The notes below the pieces were generated by a model. That model made no database searches. It saw only the letters and a list, made by a program, of their open reading frames with translations, and had not been told where the DNA came from. The position numbers and the translations under genes were made by a program. A stretch of 38,558 nt of DNA from Fidelibacterota bacterium (GTDB lineage: Bacteria; Pseudomonadota; Alphaproteobacteria; Rhodospirillales; Rhodospirillaceae): positions 1 to 38,558 of the forward strand of contig CANJOI010000004.1 in the NCBI GenBank assembly GCA_947475365.1, written 5' to 3'. This document shows positions 26,659 through 34,812 of the stretch, one piece after another. Position 1 is the stretch's first letter; every line of letters begins with the position of its first letter.

Positions 26659-27735
26659 TCAGGGCGGGGCGAAGGACCGGAGAAAAGCCTGCAGGGTGGG
26701 CGTCCCCTGGGCCGGCGTCATGCCTTTGCGCCGGGTGAGGCCGCTCTCGGCGGCGGTGCGCAGTTGGGCGAGCGCGTAGGCGATATCGGTGGTGATGACC
26801 TCGACGCACCTCTTCGGCGTGCCCGCCTGAGAGGAGGGGAAAGCCGTCGTCCAGGCGGCGATCTTCACCGAAATGCCGCACAGAAGGTGCCCGAGCAGGA
26901 ACTGGAATTCACGGATACGCGGTTGCAGCGAGTCGAACGGCGTGGCGATGCTTTCACCCCACAGCAGGTTGACCAGTTGCTCGGAAGCATTAAGGCGTTT
27001 CGCGGTGCTGCGCATGATGTGTGAGAAATCGGTGTGCACCCGGTCCAGCGCCGCCAGCACCACGGTTTCCCTGGGGAAATGAATCTTGAGGCGCGTCAGG
27101 GAGTTGAGAAAGGCATCCACCGACGGCCTGATCGCCGCGAAGGTGTACTGATAGAGCGAAATGGCGAGGAATGTGTCCGAGTAGTCCTCCAGGAATCGCG
27201 GCACGTCCAACACCGGAATCTTCAACTTCTCCGCAAGCCGTTTGAGATGCGCTTCAGCGCGGCGGATGTCGGGGTCGCGGAACAGAAGGACGAGTTGGGC
27301 AATATCCGCCGCCTCCTGCGTGTCGCCGCCGTAGACATAGCGCAGCAGCGGGATAGTGAACTTCCGCATCTGGCTGTCGACCGCGCGGCCGACGGCGGGC
27401 GGCAGGTTTCCGGCGGCGGCGACGGGGATGCCGATATCGCGCAACAGCAGGCGCACGCTGAAGACATCGAACGTCGGCAACAGGGCGACATTTCGCAACA
27501 GGCCGATATCTGAGCCATGCTGATGCGTGAGATCCAGCATGGCCGCGGCGGTGTCGACGTCATGCTGGCCGCTACCGGACTTCTTATCCCGGTACAGTTC
27601 GATCATGCTCTCGCACCGGGCGTTTTTGATCATGCGCGATTTGCGCAATACCGGATGCGTGACGGGCAAGGTGTCCAGCGCCAATGTGTGGAGGCTGACC
27701 GTGTATCCGGGGCCGTCTGTGTGCAAAGGACTCAC
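26659..27735 (-). CDS. Hypothetical helical protein; start uncertain (GTG 27735 preferred, TTG 27810 in track)
   Basis: Long open frame with RDIGIPVAAAGNLPPAVGRAVDSQMRKFTIPLLRYVYGG; 27810 start would overlap the upstream small gene by 62 nt. Confidence 0.6.
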   Translation of the reverse strand: MSPLHTDGPGYTVSLHTLALDTLPVTHPVLRKSRMIKNARCESMIELYRDKKSGSGQHDVDTAAAMLDLTHQHGSDIGLLRNVALLPTFDVFSVRLLLRDIGIPVAAAGNLPPAVGRAVDSQMRKFTIPLLRYVYGGDTQEAADIAQLVLLFRDPDIRRAEAHLKRLAEKLKIPVLDVPRFLEDYSDTFLAISLYQYTFAAIRPSVDAFLNSLTRLKIHFPRETVVLAALDRVHTDFSHIMRSTAKRLNASEQLVNLLWGESIATPFDSLQPRIREFQFLLGHLLCGISVKIAAWTTAFPSSQAGTPKRCVEVITTDIAYALAQLRTAAESGLTRRKGMTPAQGTPTLQAFLRSFAPP

Positions 27736-27748
27736 GACGGCGCGCCCA

Positions 27749-27958
27749 CTACGACGCCCCTCCAAGGGAATGGCGAAAACTGTCCCGGTCCTGATCGGTC
27801 GTGAACACAAGGGTCATGATTTTACGCGGCTGGCCGCCGTCCTCTTCCAGACCCTCGAACAGGATTTGGACCGGGCTTTTGCAACGCTGCTCGAGAACGT
27901 GCTCAAGTTCTTCGTAGGACATATGGGTTCTGAGCCGCAGACTGGGTTTTCTGGCCAT
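27749..27958 (-). CDS. Small hypothetical protein (69 aa)
   Basis: MARKPSLRLRTHMSYEELEHVLEQRCKSPVQILFEGLEEDGGQPRKIMTLVFTTDQDRDSFRHSLGGAS; same direction and close to the next gene. Confidence 0.5.
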   Translation of the reverse strand: MARKPSLRLRTHMSYEELEHVLEQRCKSPVQILFEGLEEDGGQPRKIMTLVFTTDQDRDSFRHSLGGAS

Positions 27959-28085
27959 TCCTCGATCCATTACATGCGCACGAGCGAGGTCGCGGGCAGC
28001 TGCTTGCGCCGCCGCGATGCAGAAAGCCGAGTGGTGTATCAATCCCCGCGGGCGCCAAAGTGAAGGAACCGCGTAGCCGTGCGCA

Positions 28086-28101
28086 TCACCCATATGGGTG
28101 A
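28086..28101. promoter_or_regulatory. 16-bp perfect palindrome, candidate operator
   Basis: TCACCCATATGGGTGA read directly, between the LuxR-type regulator stop and the small-gene start at 27958. Confidence 0.4.
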
Positions 28102-28125
28102 GCGGGAATGACAGCTTCAGAAGGG

Positions 28126-29247
28126 CTAAATTTGACCGGCGAGGGAGCGCAGGATGAGCGCCACCAGCTCGGTCTGGCGGCTGGTGGAGGTTTTGGTGAG
28201 CACAGACTTGAGCTGTGTGCGCACCGTATTGAGCGTGACGCCGTGGGCCAGTGCGATCTCGTCCACCGTGAGCCCGTTGACGAGACCGTTGGCCAGCAGC
28301 GCCTCGCTGCGGGTCAGGCCGTAAAGCTCGGTCAACATATATGTGATGTCGACGCGTTCTCCGGGGTCGCGCACGATGATGAGTGCCGCCGGCTCGTCCA
28401 GCCCGGCGCCTTCACGGCGCGGGCGCAGAGGGGTCACGGTCACGCTCAGCGGCGGCTGGTGCTCGGCGGGCAGCGACAAGAGGCCGCCGGGTGAGTCCCC
28501 GCGCCCGGCCGCGGTATCGGCCGCGGTCTCGATCAGGTGGCTGAGGCGATGGTGGGCCGAAATCTGGGTCGCCGTGATGCGGCCCGCCACCACCGTCAGG
28601 GCGTGAGACCGCGCGATCAGGTCTTCCCCCTTGGCGTTGGCGATCAGCAGGCGGCCGCCGCGATCCGCCACCAGCAATGCGGTCGTGGACCGCTCCAGGA
28701 ACTCCCGCGCGGCATGCAGTTCCAGCGACGCGCCGGTCAAGGAGTTGCGGATGCGGATGGCATTGCGGACGTGCGGCATCAGCCGGGTCAGGTAGGCCTT
28801 GTCATCGGCGCTGAACTGCCGGCCACGGGCATCACGGTGCACAGACAATACGCCGACCGCGGCTCCGGGCAGATTCATGAGACTGCCGGCGATGTGGTGG
28901 ATGCCGATGCGGGCGAAGTAGTCCCTGTAGATTTCGGTCTCGACCCACTCGCTGTCGGCGATCAGGTCGGTATTGGACAGCACCTGGTTCATACCCCGCG
29001 CTCCGGCCAGGGTTACCAACACGTCCTTGGCGTGGAAATAGTCGCGGTAAGCGACGGCGTCGCGATCGGTGAAATTGGCGGTGCGGGAAAGAATATGCAC
29101 GCCGTCCGCGGCGCGCACGTGTATGGCGGCGCTGCCCGCCCGGAGCGCGCGGGCCAGCTGGGCCGCCACGGGCGTCCATTGGTGCGGATCCAGGGCCGCG
29201 TCATAAAGGGAGAAGACCAGGGCTTCGCGGCCGAGGGGTTCGCGCAT
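28126..29247 (-). CDS. LuxR-type helix-turn-helix transcriptional regulator
   Basis: C-terminal ELYGLTRSEALLANGLVNGLTVDEIALAHGVTLNTVRTQLKSVLTKTSTSRQTELVALIL. Confidence 0.9.
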   Translation of the reverse strand: MREPLGREALVFSLYDAALDPHQWTPVAAQLARALRAGSAAIHVRAADGVHILSRTANFTDRDAVAYRDYFHAKDVLVTLAGARGMNQVLSNTDLIADSEWVETEIYRDYFARIGIHHIAGSLMNLPGAAVGVLSVHRDARGRQFSADDKAYLTRLMPHVRNAIRIRNSLTGASLELHAAREFLERSTTALLVADRGGRLLIANAKGEDLIARSHALTVVAGRITATQISAHHRLSHLIETAADTAAGRGDSPGGLLSLPAEHQPPLSVTVTPLRPRREGAGLDEPAALIIVRDPGERVDITYMLTELYGLTRSEALLANGLVNGLTVDEIALAHGVTLNTVRTQLKSVLTKTSTSRQTELVALILRSLAGQI

Positions 29248-29368
29248 GAAGTTAGGATAAGACTAAGTTACAAACCACCCCATGATATTGTTGCATCGCA
29301 CAAAAAGCAACCAGAGGTTCAACTTCGGTGTCATTTCAGCCGGTACATTGATTTCACCCCTCATAAGC

Positions 29369-29396
29369 GAAAGGCGGCCATTTCTGGCCGCCTTTC
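29369..29396 (-). terminator. Strong hairpin terminator downstream of the NHL-repeat gene
   Basis: GAAAGGCGGCCA-TTTC-TGGCCGCCTTTC, 12-bp perfect stem, 26 nt past the stop at 29422. Confidence 0.8.
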
Positions 29397-29421
29397 CCGT
29401 GCGTTCAATCTGTTTCCGCGC

Positions 29422-30513
29422 CTACTTCTTCAGCACCAGTTCCTGCGCCATGACGTGCGATTGGTCGGCGCTCTTGCGGGGCACGAACTTCTGTACCCGG
29501 TCGTTGTTGGAATCCGCCACATAGAAGTTGCCGGCCTGGTCGACCATCCACTGGTGCGGATTGTCGATCTGCCCCGGTTCGGCGCCCAGCATGCCCCAGT
29601 GGTAGAGCAGCTTGCCGTTGGTGTCGAACTTGGCGAAGCGGTTATAGCCCGCGGCCGCCAGCCAGATCGCGCCGTCCTGGGTGGCCACCACGCGCGTCGC
29701 GCTGCGCACGTTGGGCCAGATATCCAGGAGCTTGCCGCTTTCGTCGAAGATCTGGATGCGGTTGTTGACGCGGTCGGCGGTGTAGACGCGGTGGTTGGCG
29801 TCCACCGTCACGGCATGCACCAGGTTGAACTGGCCGGGGCCGGAGCCTTTGGTGCCCCATTCCAGCTGATACTTTCCGTTCTTGTCGAACTTGATGATGC
29901 GGCCGTTCTTGTAGCCGTCGGCGATATAGAAAGAGCCATCGGGCATGAACGCCATGCCGGCCGGTTCGTTGAAATGGGTGTGGTCGGTGCCGGCCACGCC
30001 GTTCTCGCCGACCTTCATCACCAGCTTTTTGACATCGTTGGTGAACTTGAGGATCTGCTGGCCGGTGCGGTCGACCACCCACAGATGCCGTTCCTTGTCG
30101 TAGGGATCGAATACCAGGCTGTGGGGAATGGAGATCAGCTCGTTCCACTGGCTCAGGTTCTCGATCATCTTGCCGTCGCCGTTCAGGATCATGAGCTGGT
30201 TGACCTGAATCTTGGCGGGCGACATGTCGGTCGGGACCGTGGTCTTTTCCTTCATCACCGTGCCGTCGGCGGCCAGCAGCGGATAGCCGGCGAGGGTGAG
30301 TGAGCGGTCGTTGCTGCCGATAATGATGCGGTTGGGATTATCGGCCACCACCGAGACCACGCGCTGGTCCCAGCGATCGATGCCCGGCTTGAACCAGCCC
30401 ACGACCACATCATACGGCCCGGTTTCGTCCATCCCGCCTTTAGTGACTTCGTCCGCATAGGCCGGCATCGCCAGCGCCATCGCCGCCAATGCCAGCGTCC
30501 AGTGCCTCTTCAT
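29422..30513 (-). CDS. NHL-repeat six-bladed beta-propeller secreted protein
   Basis: Signal peptide MKRHWTLALAAMALAMPAYA; repeats such as FNEPAGMAFMPDGSFYIADGYKNGRIIKFDKNGKYQLEWGTKGSGPGQFNLVHAVTVDANHRVYTADRVNNRIQIFD. Confidence 0.9.
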   Translation of the reverse strand: MKRHWTLALAAMALAMPAYADEVTKGGMDETGPYDVVVGWFKPGIDRWDQRVVSVVADNPNRIIIGSNDRSLTLAGYPLLAADGTVMKEKTTVPTDMSPAKIQVNQLMILNGDGKMIENLSQWNELISIPHSLVFDPYDKERHLWVVDRTGQQILKFTNDVKKLVMKVGENGVAGTDHTHFNEPAGMAFMPDGSFYIADGYKNGRIIKFDKNGKYQLEWGTKGSGPGQFNLVHAVTVDANHRVYTADRVNNRIQIFDESGKLLDIWPNVRSATRVVATQDGAIWLAAAGYNRFAKFDTNGKLLYHWGMLGAEPGQIDNPHQWMVDQAGNFYVADSNNDRVQKFVPRKSADQSHVMAQELVLKK

Positions 30514-30537
30514 ATAATCCCTCCCCCTAGGTGAATC

Positions 30538-31083
30538 TCAGACGTGTTCGATGTTCCGGCGCGCCGCGATTTCCGCCGCGATGCGGCCGGCGGCATACCC
30601 CAATCCGTGCAACAGCGCCGTCGCGACCATGAACCCGGCGCCGAAAGACACCAGCATCGAAGGTCCCGGCATTTCTTGTCCGTGCGCGAAGCCATGGAAA
30701 AAGGCAAACACGGCCACCACCGCCATACCCCAGGCCAGCGGCAGGCGCTGGCGTGTAAGCACCAATGCCGCGAGGGTGATCACCGACATCAGGATCATCG
30801 CCTCGACCCCCGGCAGCGGGGCGCCGAAGGCGCCGGCGATGCCGCCCAGCCCCATGACGGCGACAAAGGTGGTTGGGATCGCCCACCGGGCGCTTCCCGC
30901 ATGCTGCGCCGCCCACAGGCCGACCGCCACCATCACCACAAAGTGGTCCCAGCCGTTCAGCGGGTGACTGAAGCCGGCGGTCCAGCCGCCCAGCACATGG
31001 CCCGGATGGGCGGCGGCGGGCATGGTGGCCAAGGCCAGGAAGATTCCAGCCAGGACGGAAATACGGCGGAACGAAAACGTCAT
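30538..31083 (-). CDS. hupE: HupE/UreJ family membrane protein
   Basis: AAAHPGHVLGGWTAGFSHPLNGWDHFVVMVAVGLWA, AVFAFFHGFAHGQEMPG; multiple TM helices. ATG 31083 gives the signal-like N-terminus. Confidence 0.87.
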   Translation of the reverse strand: MTFSFRRISVLAGIFLALATMPAAAHPGHVLGGWTAGFSHPLNGWDHFVVMVAVGLWAAQHAGSARWAIPTTFVAVMGLGGIAGAFGAPLPGVEAMILMSVITLAALVLTRQRLPLAWGMAVVAVFAFFHGFAHGQEMPGPSMLVSFGAGFMVATALLHGLGYAAGRIAAEIAARRNIEHV

Positions 31084-31241
31084 ATGTGACTCCCTGTCAT
31101 CTGCCGCCAATAGGAAAGCCAATTCCTACCCCTGTCAACGCGGCGCCTTCCAAAAAATCCGCCCACCGGCGGTGATTTGGGGCATTGTCTGAACCTGACA
31201 CCCAGCGTTCATGCGCTGGCCAACGTCTTGGGGAGGACGAG

Positions 31242-32192
31242 ATGAAGACATCGCACATCATGGCCGCGGCGCTGGTCTGCGCCGCGCTGCATTCTACAGT
31301 TGCCGGGGCCGCCGAACCGGCGCCGACCGCCGATATCGCCAAGCGCGGTCTGAAGGCCGCCGACTTCCCGCGCTGGAAGGAGCTTGAGCCCAACATCTAC
31401 GCCTACGAGGATCTGCTGACCTCGGCGGGCGTCAGCTTCACAACCAACAGCCTGATCGTGGTTACCACCGACGGCGCGGTACTGGTGGACGGCCAGGACG
31501 ATCCGGAGCGCGGCAAGCTTCTGGTGGAAAGCCTTAAGAAGATCACGCCGCAACCCCTCAAATACGTGGTGGTTGCCTCGGACCATGTCGATCACGTCGG
31601 GGCCAACGGCGTGCTCAAGCAGGCGTATCCCGGCGCCGTCTTCATCTCATCGCCGGCGTCGCTCAAGACCATGACCGACCTCAAGCGCGACGTACTGCCG
31701 ACGGAAACCGTGGCCGACAAGCGCACGCTTAAGGTGGGCTCCACCGAGCTGCAAATTCTGAACATCGGCCGCGGCCACACCGGCGGCGATCTCGTGGTCT
31801 ACCTGCCGGCGACCAAGGTGCTGTTCATGAGCGAACTTTATTTGCACCATGTGTTTCCGGCGATGATCACGGCCTATCCCTCCGAATGGGTGGCGACCCT
31901 CAAGAAGGCGCAGGCGATGGATGTGTCCTGGTATGTCGCCGGCCACGGCTTCATCGACGACAAAGCCACGATGAAGGCCGACCTCAATGAATCCTTGAAA
32001 GCCACTGAGCTGGTGGTGTCGGAAGCCAAGCGCCTCAAGGCCGCCGGACAGACGTGCGAAAGCGAGAAGAATTGCCCGGCCTTCGCCCAGGCGAAGCTTG
32101 GTCCCTATGCCGACATGACCCTGGCGGCGTCACAAGCCCCGCGCGCGCTGGCGCGTGTGTACATGGAATTGGATGGCAAGCTTTCGAAGTAA
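31242..32192 (+). CDS. Metallo-beta-lactamase-fold hydrolase with non-canonical metal motif
   Basis: TNSLIVVTTDGAVLVDGQ, VVVASDHVDHVGANGVLKQ, NIGRGHTGGDLVVYLPATKVLFMSELYL, WYVAGHGF; signal peptide from ATG 31242. Confidence 0.88.
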   Translation: MKTSHIMAAALVCAALHSTVAGAAEPAPTADIAKRGLKAADFPRWKELEPNIYAYEDLLTSAGVSFTTNSLIVVTTDGAVLVDGQDDPERGKLLVESLKKITPQPLKYVVVASDHVDHVGANGVLKQAYPGAVFISSPASLKTMTDLKRDVLPTETVADKRTLKVGSTELQILNIGRGHTGGDLVVYLPATKVLFMSELYLHHVFPAMITAYPSEWVATLKKAQAMDVSWYVAGHGFIDDKATMKADLNESLKATELVVSEAKRLKAAGQTCESEKNCPAFAQAKLGPYADMTLAASQAPRALARVYMELDGKLSK

Positions 32193-32200
32193 GGCGTCAC

Positions 32201-33208
32201 TTACGAAAGATCGACCAAGGCTTGGGCCGCCGCGCGGGTTGGATCGTCCGTGAATAGGGCCTGCGCCCGCTGCATCACGTCCTGTCGTCGCGTTGCGCCA
32301 GCAGCGGAAAGTGCGGCTAGCGCTCTGGGCGCCGTACTTTCATCGAAGGTGGACAGAGGGCCTAAATCAACGCCGACGCCCAGCGACAACCAGCGTTCCG
32401 TATCGGATGCTTCCGCCGGCGTATTTGAGGCAACCAGCGGGAAGACACCCAGAAAAATTGCTTCGTATTTGATCATGCCGCCCGTGCAGATCACTGCGTC
32501 GGCCCACGCCAGGTCTTCTGATATATCTTGCGGTATGAGACGCAGCCGGCTTTCCCTGCCCATAAGGGCAAGCGTCCTTTCAATGTCTCCACGCCTGGGT
32601 CCATCAGCGACAATCGGGCGGACATGAGAGCCCGTGTGCTCAAAAGCGCGCAGGGCCGTGAAAGTCCGCTCTCCCGAAGCGTCGCCGCTAAATGCGATGC
32701 AAAGCCGAGCGACGCTCGAATAGGTGCGCGGCTTTTTACGCATTCGCCGAAGGCTCAGGCGCGCTAGGAAGTACTGCGGTCCAAGCAAGAGTCGCGCCGG
32801 TCCGGGTGGATAACACAACGTCTCCGCGCCAATATCGCAGTTCAGAACGGCGTGCGCGGGATAGCGGGGCCAGGCTGCAAAGTCGTCAATCACAAGAACT
32901 TTCGCGCCCGTATCTGCTAATCGGTCCGCGAAAGCAGGGGTAAATTCGTATCCGTCTAAAACAATCCAGGCGGCCTGGATCTCTTTTGCGGCGGCGGCGG
33001 TGTGGCGCGCGTCAGCCTCCGGCTCGAAATCCGTAACAGCCCGCGCTTCAAAGCCGCCGGCAGTCAGCAGGGCGCGTCCGGCGTCGCCCTGTGCACTGCG
33101 AAAAACGGCGCGCCACCCGATTTCGCGGAGAGCCTCGGCCAACGCCATACAACGGCTCAGATGGCCCAACATGCTGAGACCGTCGCAGCGAAAGAGAACA
33201 GTGGTCAT
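32201..33208 (-). CDS. PseG-like UDP-sugar hydrolase/glycosyltransferase-fold protein
   Basis: VLFRCDGLSMLGHLSRCMALAEALRE, AAWIVLDGYEF, VLVIDDFAAWPRYPAHAVLNCD, LAWADAVICTGGMIKYEAIFLGVFPLV. Confidence 0.8.
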   Translation of the reverse strand: MTTVLFRCDGLSMLGHLSRCMALAEALREIGWRAVFRSAQGDAGRALLTAGGFEARAVTDFEPEADARHTAAAAKEIQAAWIVLDGYEFTPAFADRLADTGAKVLVIDDFAAWPRYPAHAVLNCDIGAETLCYPPGPARLLLGPQYFLARLSLRRMRKKPRTYSSVARLCIAFSGDASGERTFTALRAFEHTGSHVRPIVADGPRRGDIERTLALMGRESRLRLIPQDISEDLAWADAVICTGGMIKYEAIFLGVFPLVASNTPAEASDTERWLSLGVGVDLGPLSTFDESTAPRALAALSAAGATRRQDVMQRAQALFTDDPTRAAAQALVDLS

Positions 33209-33906
33209 TACTGCCGTTCGGACAAGAGCAGGTTACGGGTCTCGCTCGCGCCCAGATTCATCAAGGCGTCCATGACCGAAAGATGGCTAACAAAACCAGG
33301 TCCGGTCTGCTGATAAACAGGATGGGCCCACGTCTGATATTCCAGCGTGACGCCAATACCGGGAAACAGGTCTTCGGCGAGGTACGCTTGAGCGCCTGCG
33401 GCGCTGTAATAGTGCGAACCGCCGAGGTGCTGGCAGATTTGAGCGACCAGTTGGGATTTGGACGCAGTCAGCGGAAGATCGCTCGCGCGGACAAATGTGG
33501 GATTCAGCCCAAGAACGCGAGCTATGTCTGTTATAAGCGCAATGTTCATGTCCGCGAGCATAAGAACATCGTGGCCGATCCATCGATCGACGAGGTGGCG
33601 GAAGGTTTTGAAGTGGGGCGCGCGTCCAAGGCTGGCCTGCAGCGAATTGACGTGTTTGCGCACCCAGGTTTCGCTCTTTCGAAGAACGGTCATTTCCTTG
33701 ATTGATGTGTGAAGTGGCGCGTGCTCCACAGGAACCGTAAGCCAGAATGGTTCGCCGGCGACGGTGCGCAGGCGATTGCGGTTTTGCCAGGAGTGACGCT
33801 CGAACTGCACGCTGTCCAGAAATACGAAAACGTCACAGCGGGCGATTTGTTCGAAATAGCCCAACCAGGGCAGGTATGTAGGTTGTTGAATGCCGATAGT
33901 GACCAC
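33208..33906 (-). CDS. WbqC family protein
   Basis: IGIQQPTYLPWLGYFEQIARCDVFVFLDSVQFERHSWQNRNRL; stop/start TAATG overlap with the next gene. Confidence 0.9.
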   Translation of the reverse strand: MVTIGIQQPTYLPWLGYFEQIARCDVFVFLDSVQFERHSWQNRNRLRTVAGEPFWLTVPVEHAPLHTSIKEMTVLRKSETWVRKHVNSLQASLGRAPHFKTFRHLVDRWIGHDVLMLADMNIALITDIARVLGLNPTFVRASDLPLTASKSQLVAQICQHLGGSHYYSAAGAQAYLAEDLFPGIGVTLEYQTWAHPVYQQTGPGFVSHLSVMDALMNLGASETRNLLLSERQ

Positions 33907-33921
33907 GGAATGTCTCGCGCT

Positions 33922-34668
33922 TCAGGCCGGCTTACGATCTGCGTCATGCGGTTCGCCCACGCGCAACTGCCTCACATGGGCATTCAAACGCAACCAGTCC
34001 TTACGCTCTTTGAGGAGGTCTACGACATCCCGCCAGCCGAAGTGCCGGTCCCCGAATTCCCGGAAGATTTTGTACAGCAGTTGGTAGTCCTCAATCGTGT
34101 CCACAGTCAGTCTCAGATGTGCGAGCTGTTCCGGGCAGTCGATTGATGCCATGACAAACTGATCCGGCCGCTGCGTAATATAAGCGGTCACGTGCTCCCG
34201 CGTGACAGGGTCATGATCGTCGCGCCACGCGCGTTCCAAAACATCAAAACCGAATACCTCGACATCGAAGCCGCGTGGATATCCTTCATTTGCGACGTAA
34301 TCGGGGCGCGGGCGCATTTCGCGGTGGGCGACGATCGCCTGATCTACGATCTCAGGGTCGATCAACGGACAATCGCTCGTGACGCGCATAATAGTTTGGG
34401 CGCCCACTGATGTCGCAGCCCAATAATACCTGTTTAGCACGTCAATCTCACTTCCGCGAAAGCAGGCTACACCCAGGCTTTCGGACAACGCGGCGACGGG
34501 GTCATCCCGCTCCGCAGTGGAGGTGGCGACCATGACTTTGTCCACATGTCTCGCCAGGCGAATGCGTTCGATGACTCTGGCGAGCATGGGCTTTCCGGCC
34601 AAATCCAGCAGGACTTTGGCTGGCAGGCGGGAGGAGTTCACGCGCGCTTGAATGATTGCCGCTAGCAT
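33922..34668 (-). CDS. SpsF/PseF-like cytidylyltransferase-family protein
   Basis: MLAAIIQARVNSSRLPAKVLLDLAGKPMLARVIERIR, RGSEIDVLNRYYWAA, RVTSDCPLIDPEIVD; track start is 34683. Confidence 0.88.
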   Translation of the reverse strand: MLAAIIQARVNSSRLPAKVLLDLAGKPMLARVIERIRLARHVDKVMVATSTAERDDPVAALSESLGVACFRGSEIDVLNRYYWAATSVGAQTIMRVTSDCPLIDPEIVDQAIVAHREMRPRPDYVANEGYPRGFDVEVFGFDVLERAWRDDHDPVTREHVTAYITQRPDQFVMASIDCPEQLAHLRLTVDTIEDYQLLYKIFREFGDRHFGWRDVVDLLKERKDWLRLNAHVRQLRVGEPHDADRKPA

Positions 34669-34812
34669 GATTTCGCACTCCATTCCGCGCGTGCTTGGTT
34701 TCCGGCACGCGGCGGGAAGACAGTTTTACCGGGCGACGACAAGTCTGGTATATCGTTAAAATACAACACTTTCAGGCCGATAAAAGGCTGGTTCAACAAG
34801 AAGATGTCCTAA

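Noticed and set aside
28537-30303. 588-aa plus-strand ORF
   Set aside because: Antisense to the well-supported LuxR-type and NHL-repeat genes; low-complexity His/Arg/Val/Ala composition typical of shadow ORFs in GC-rich DNA.
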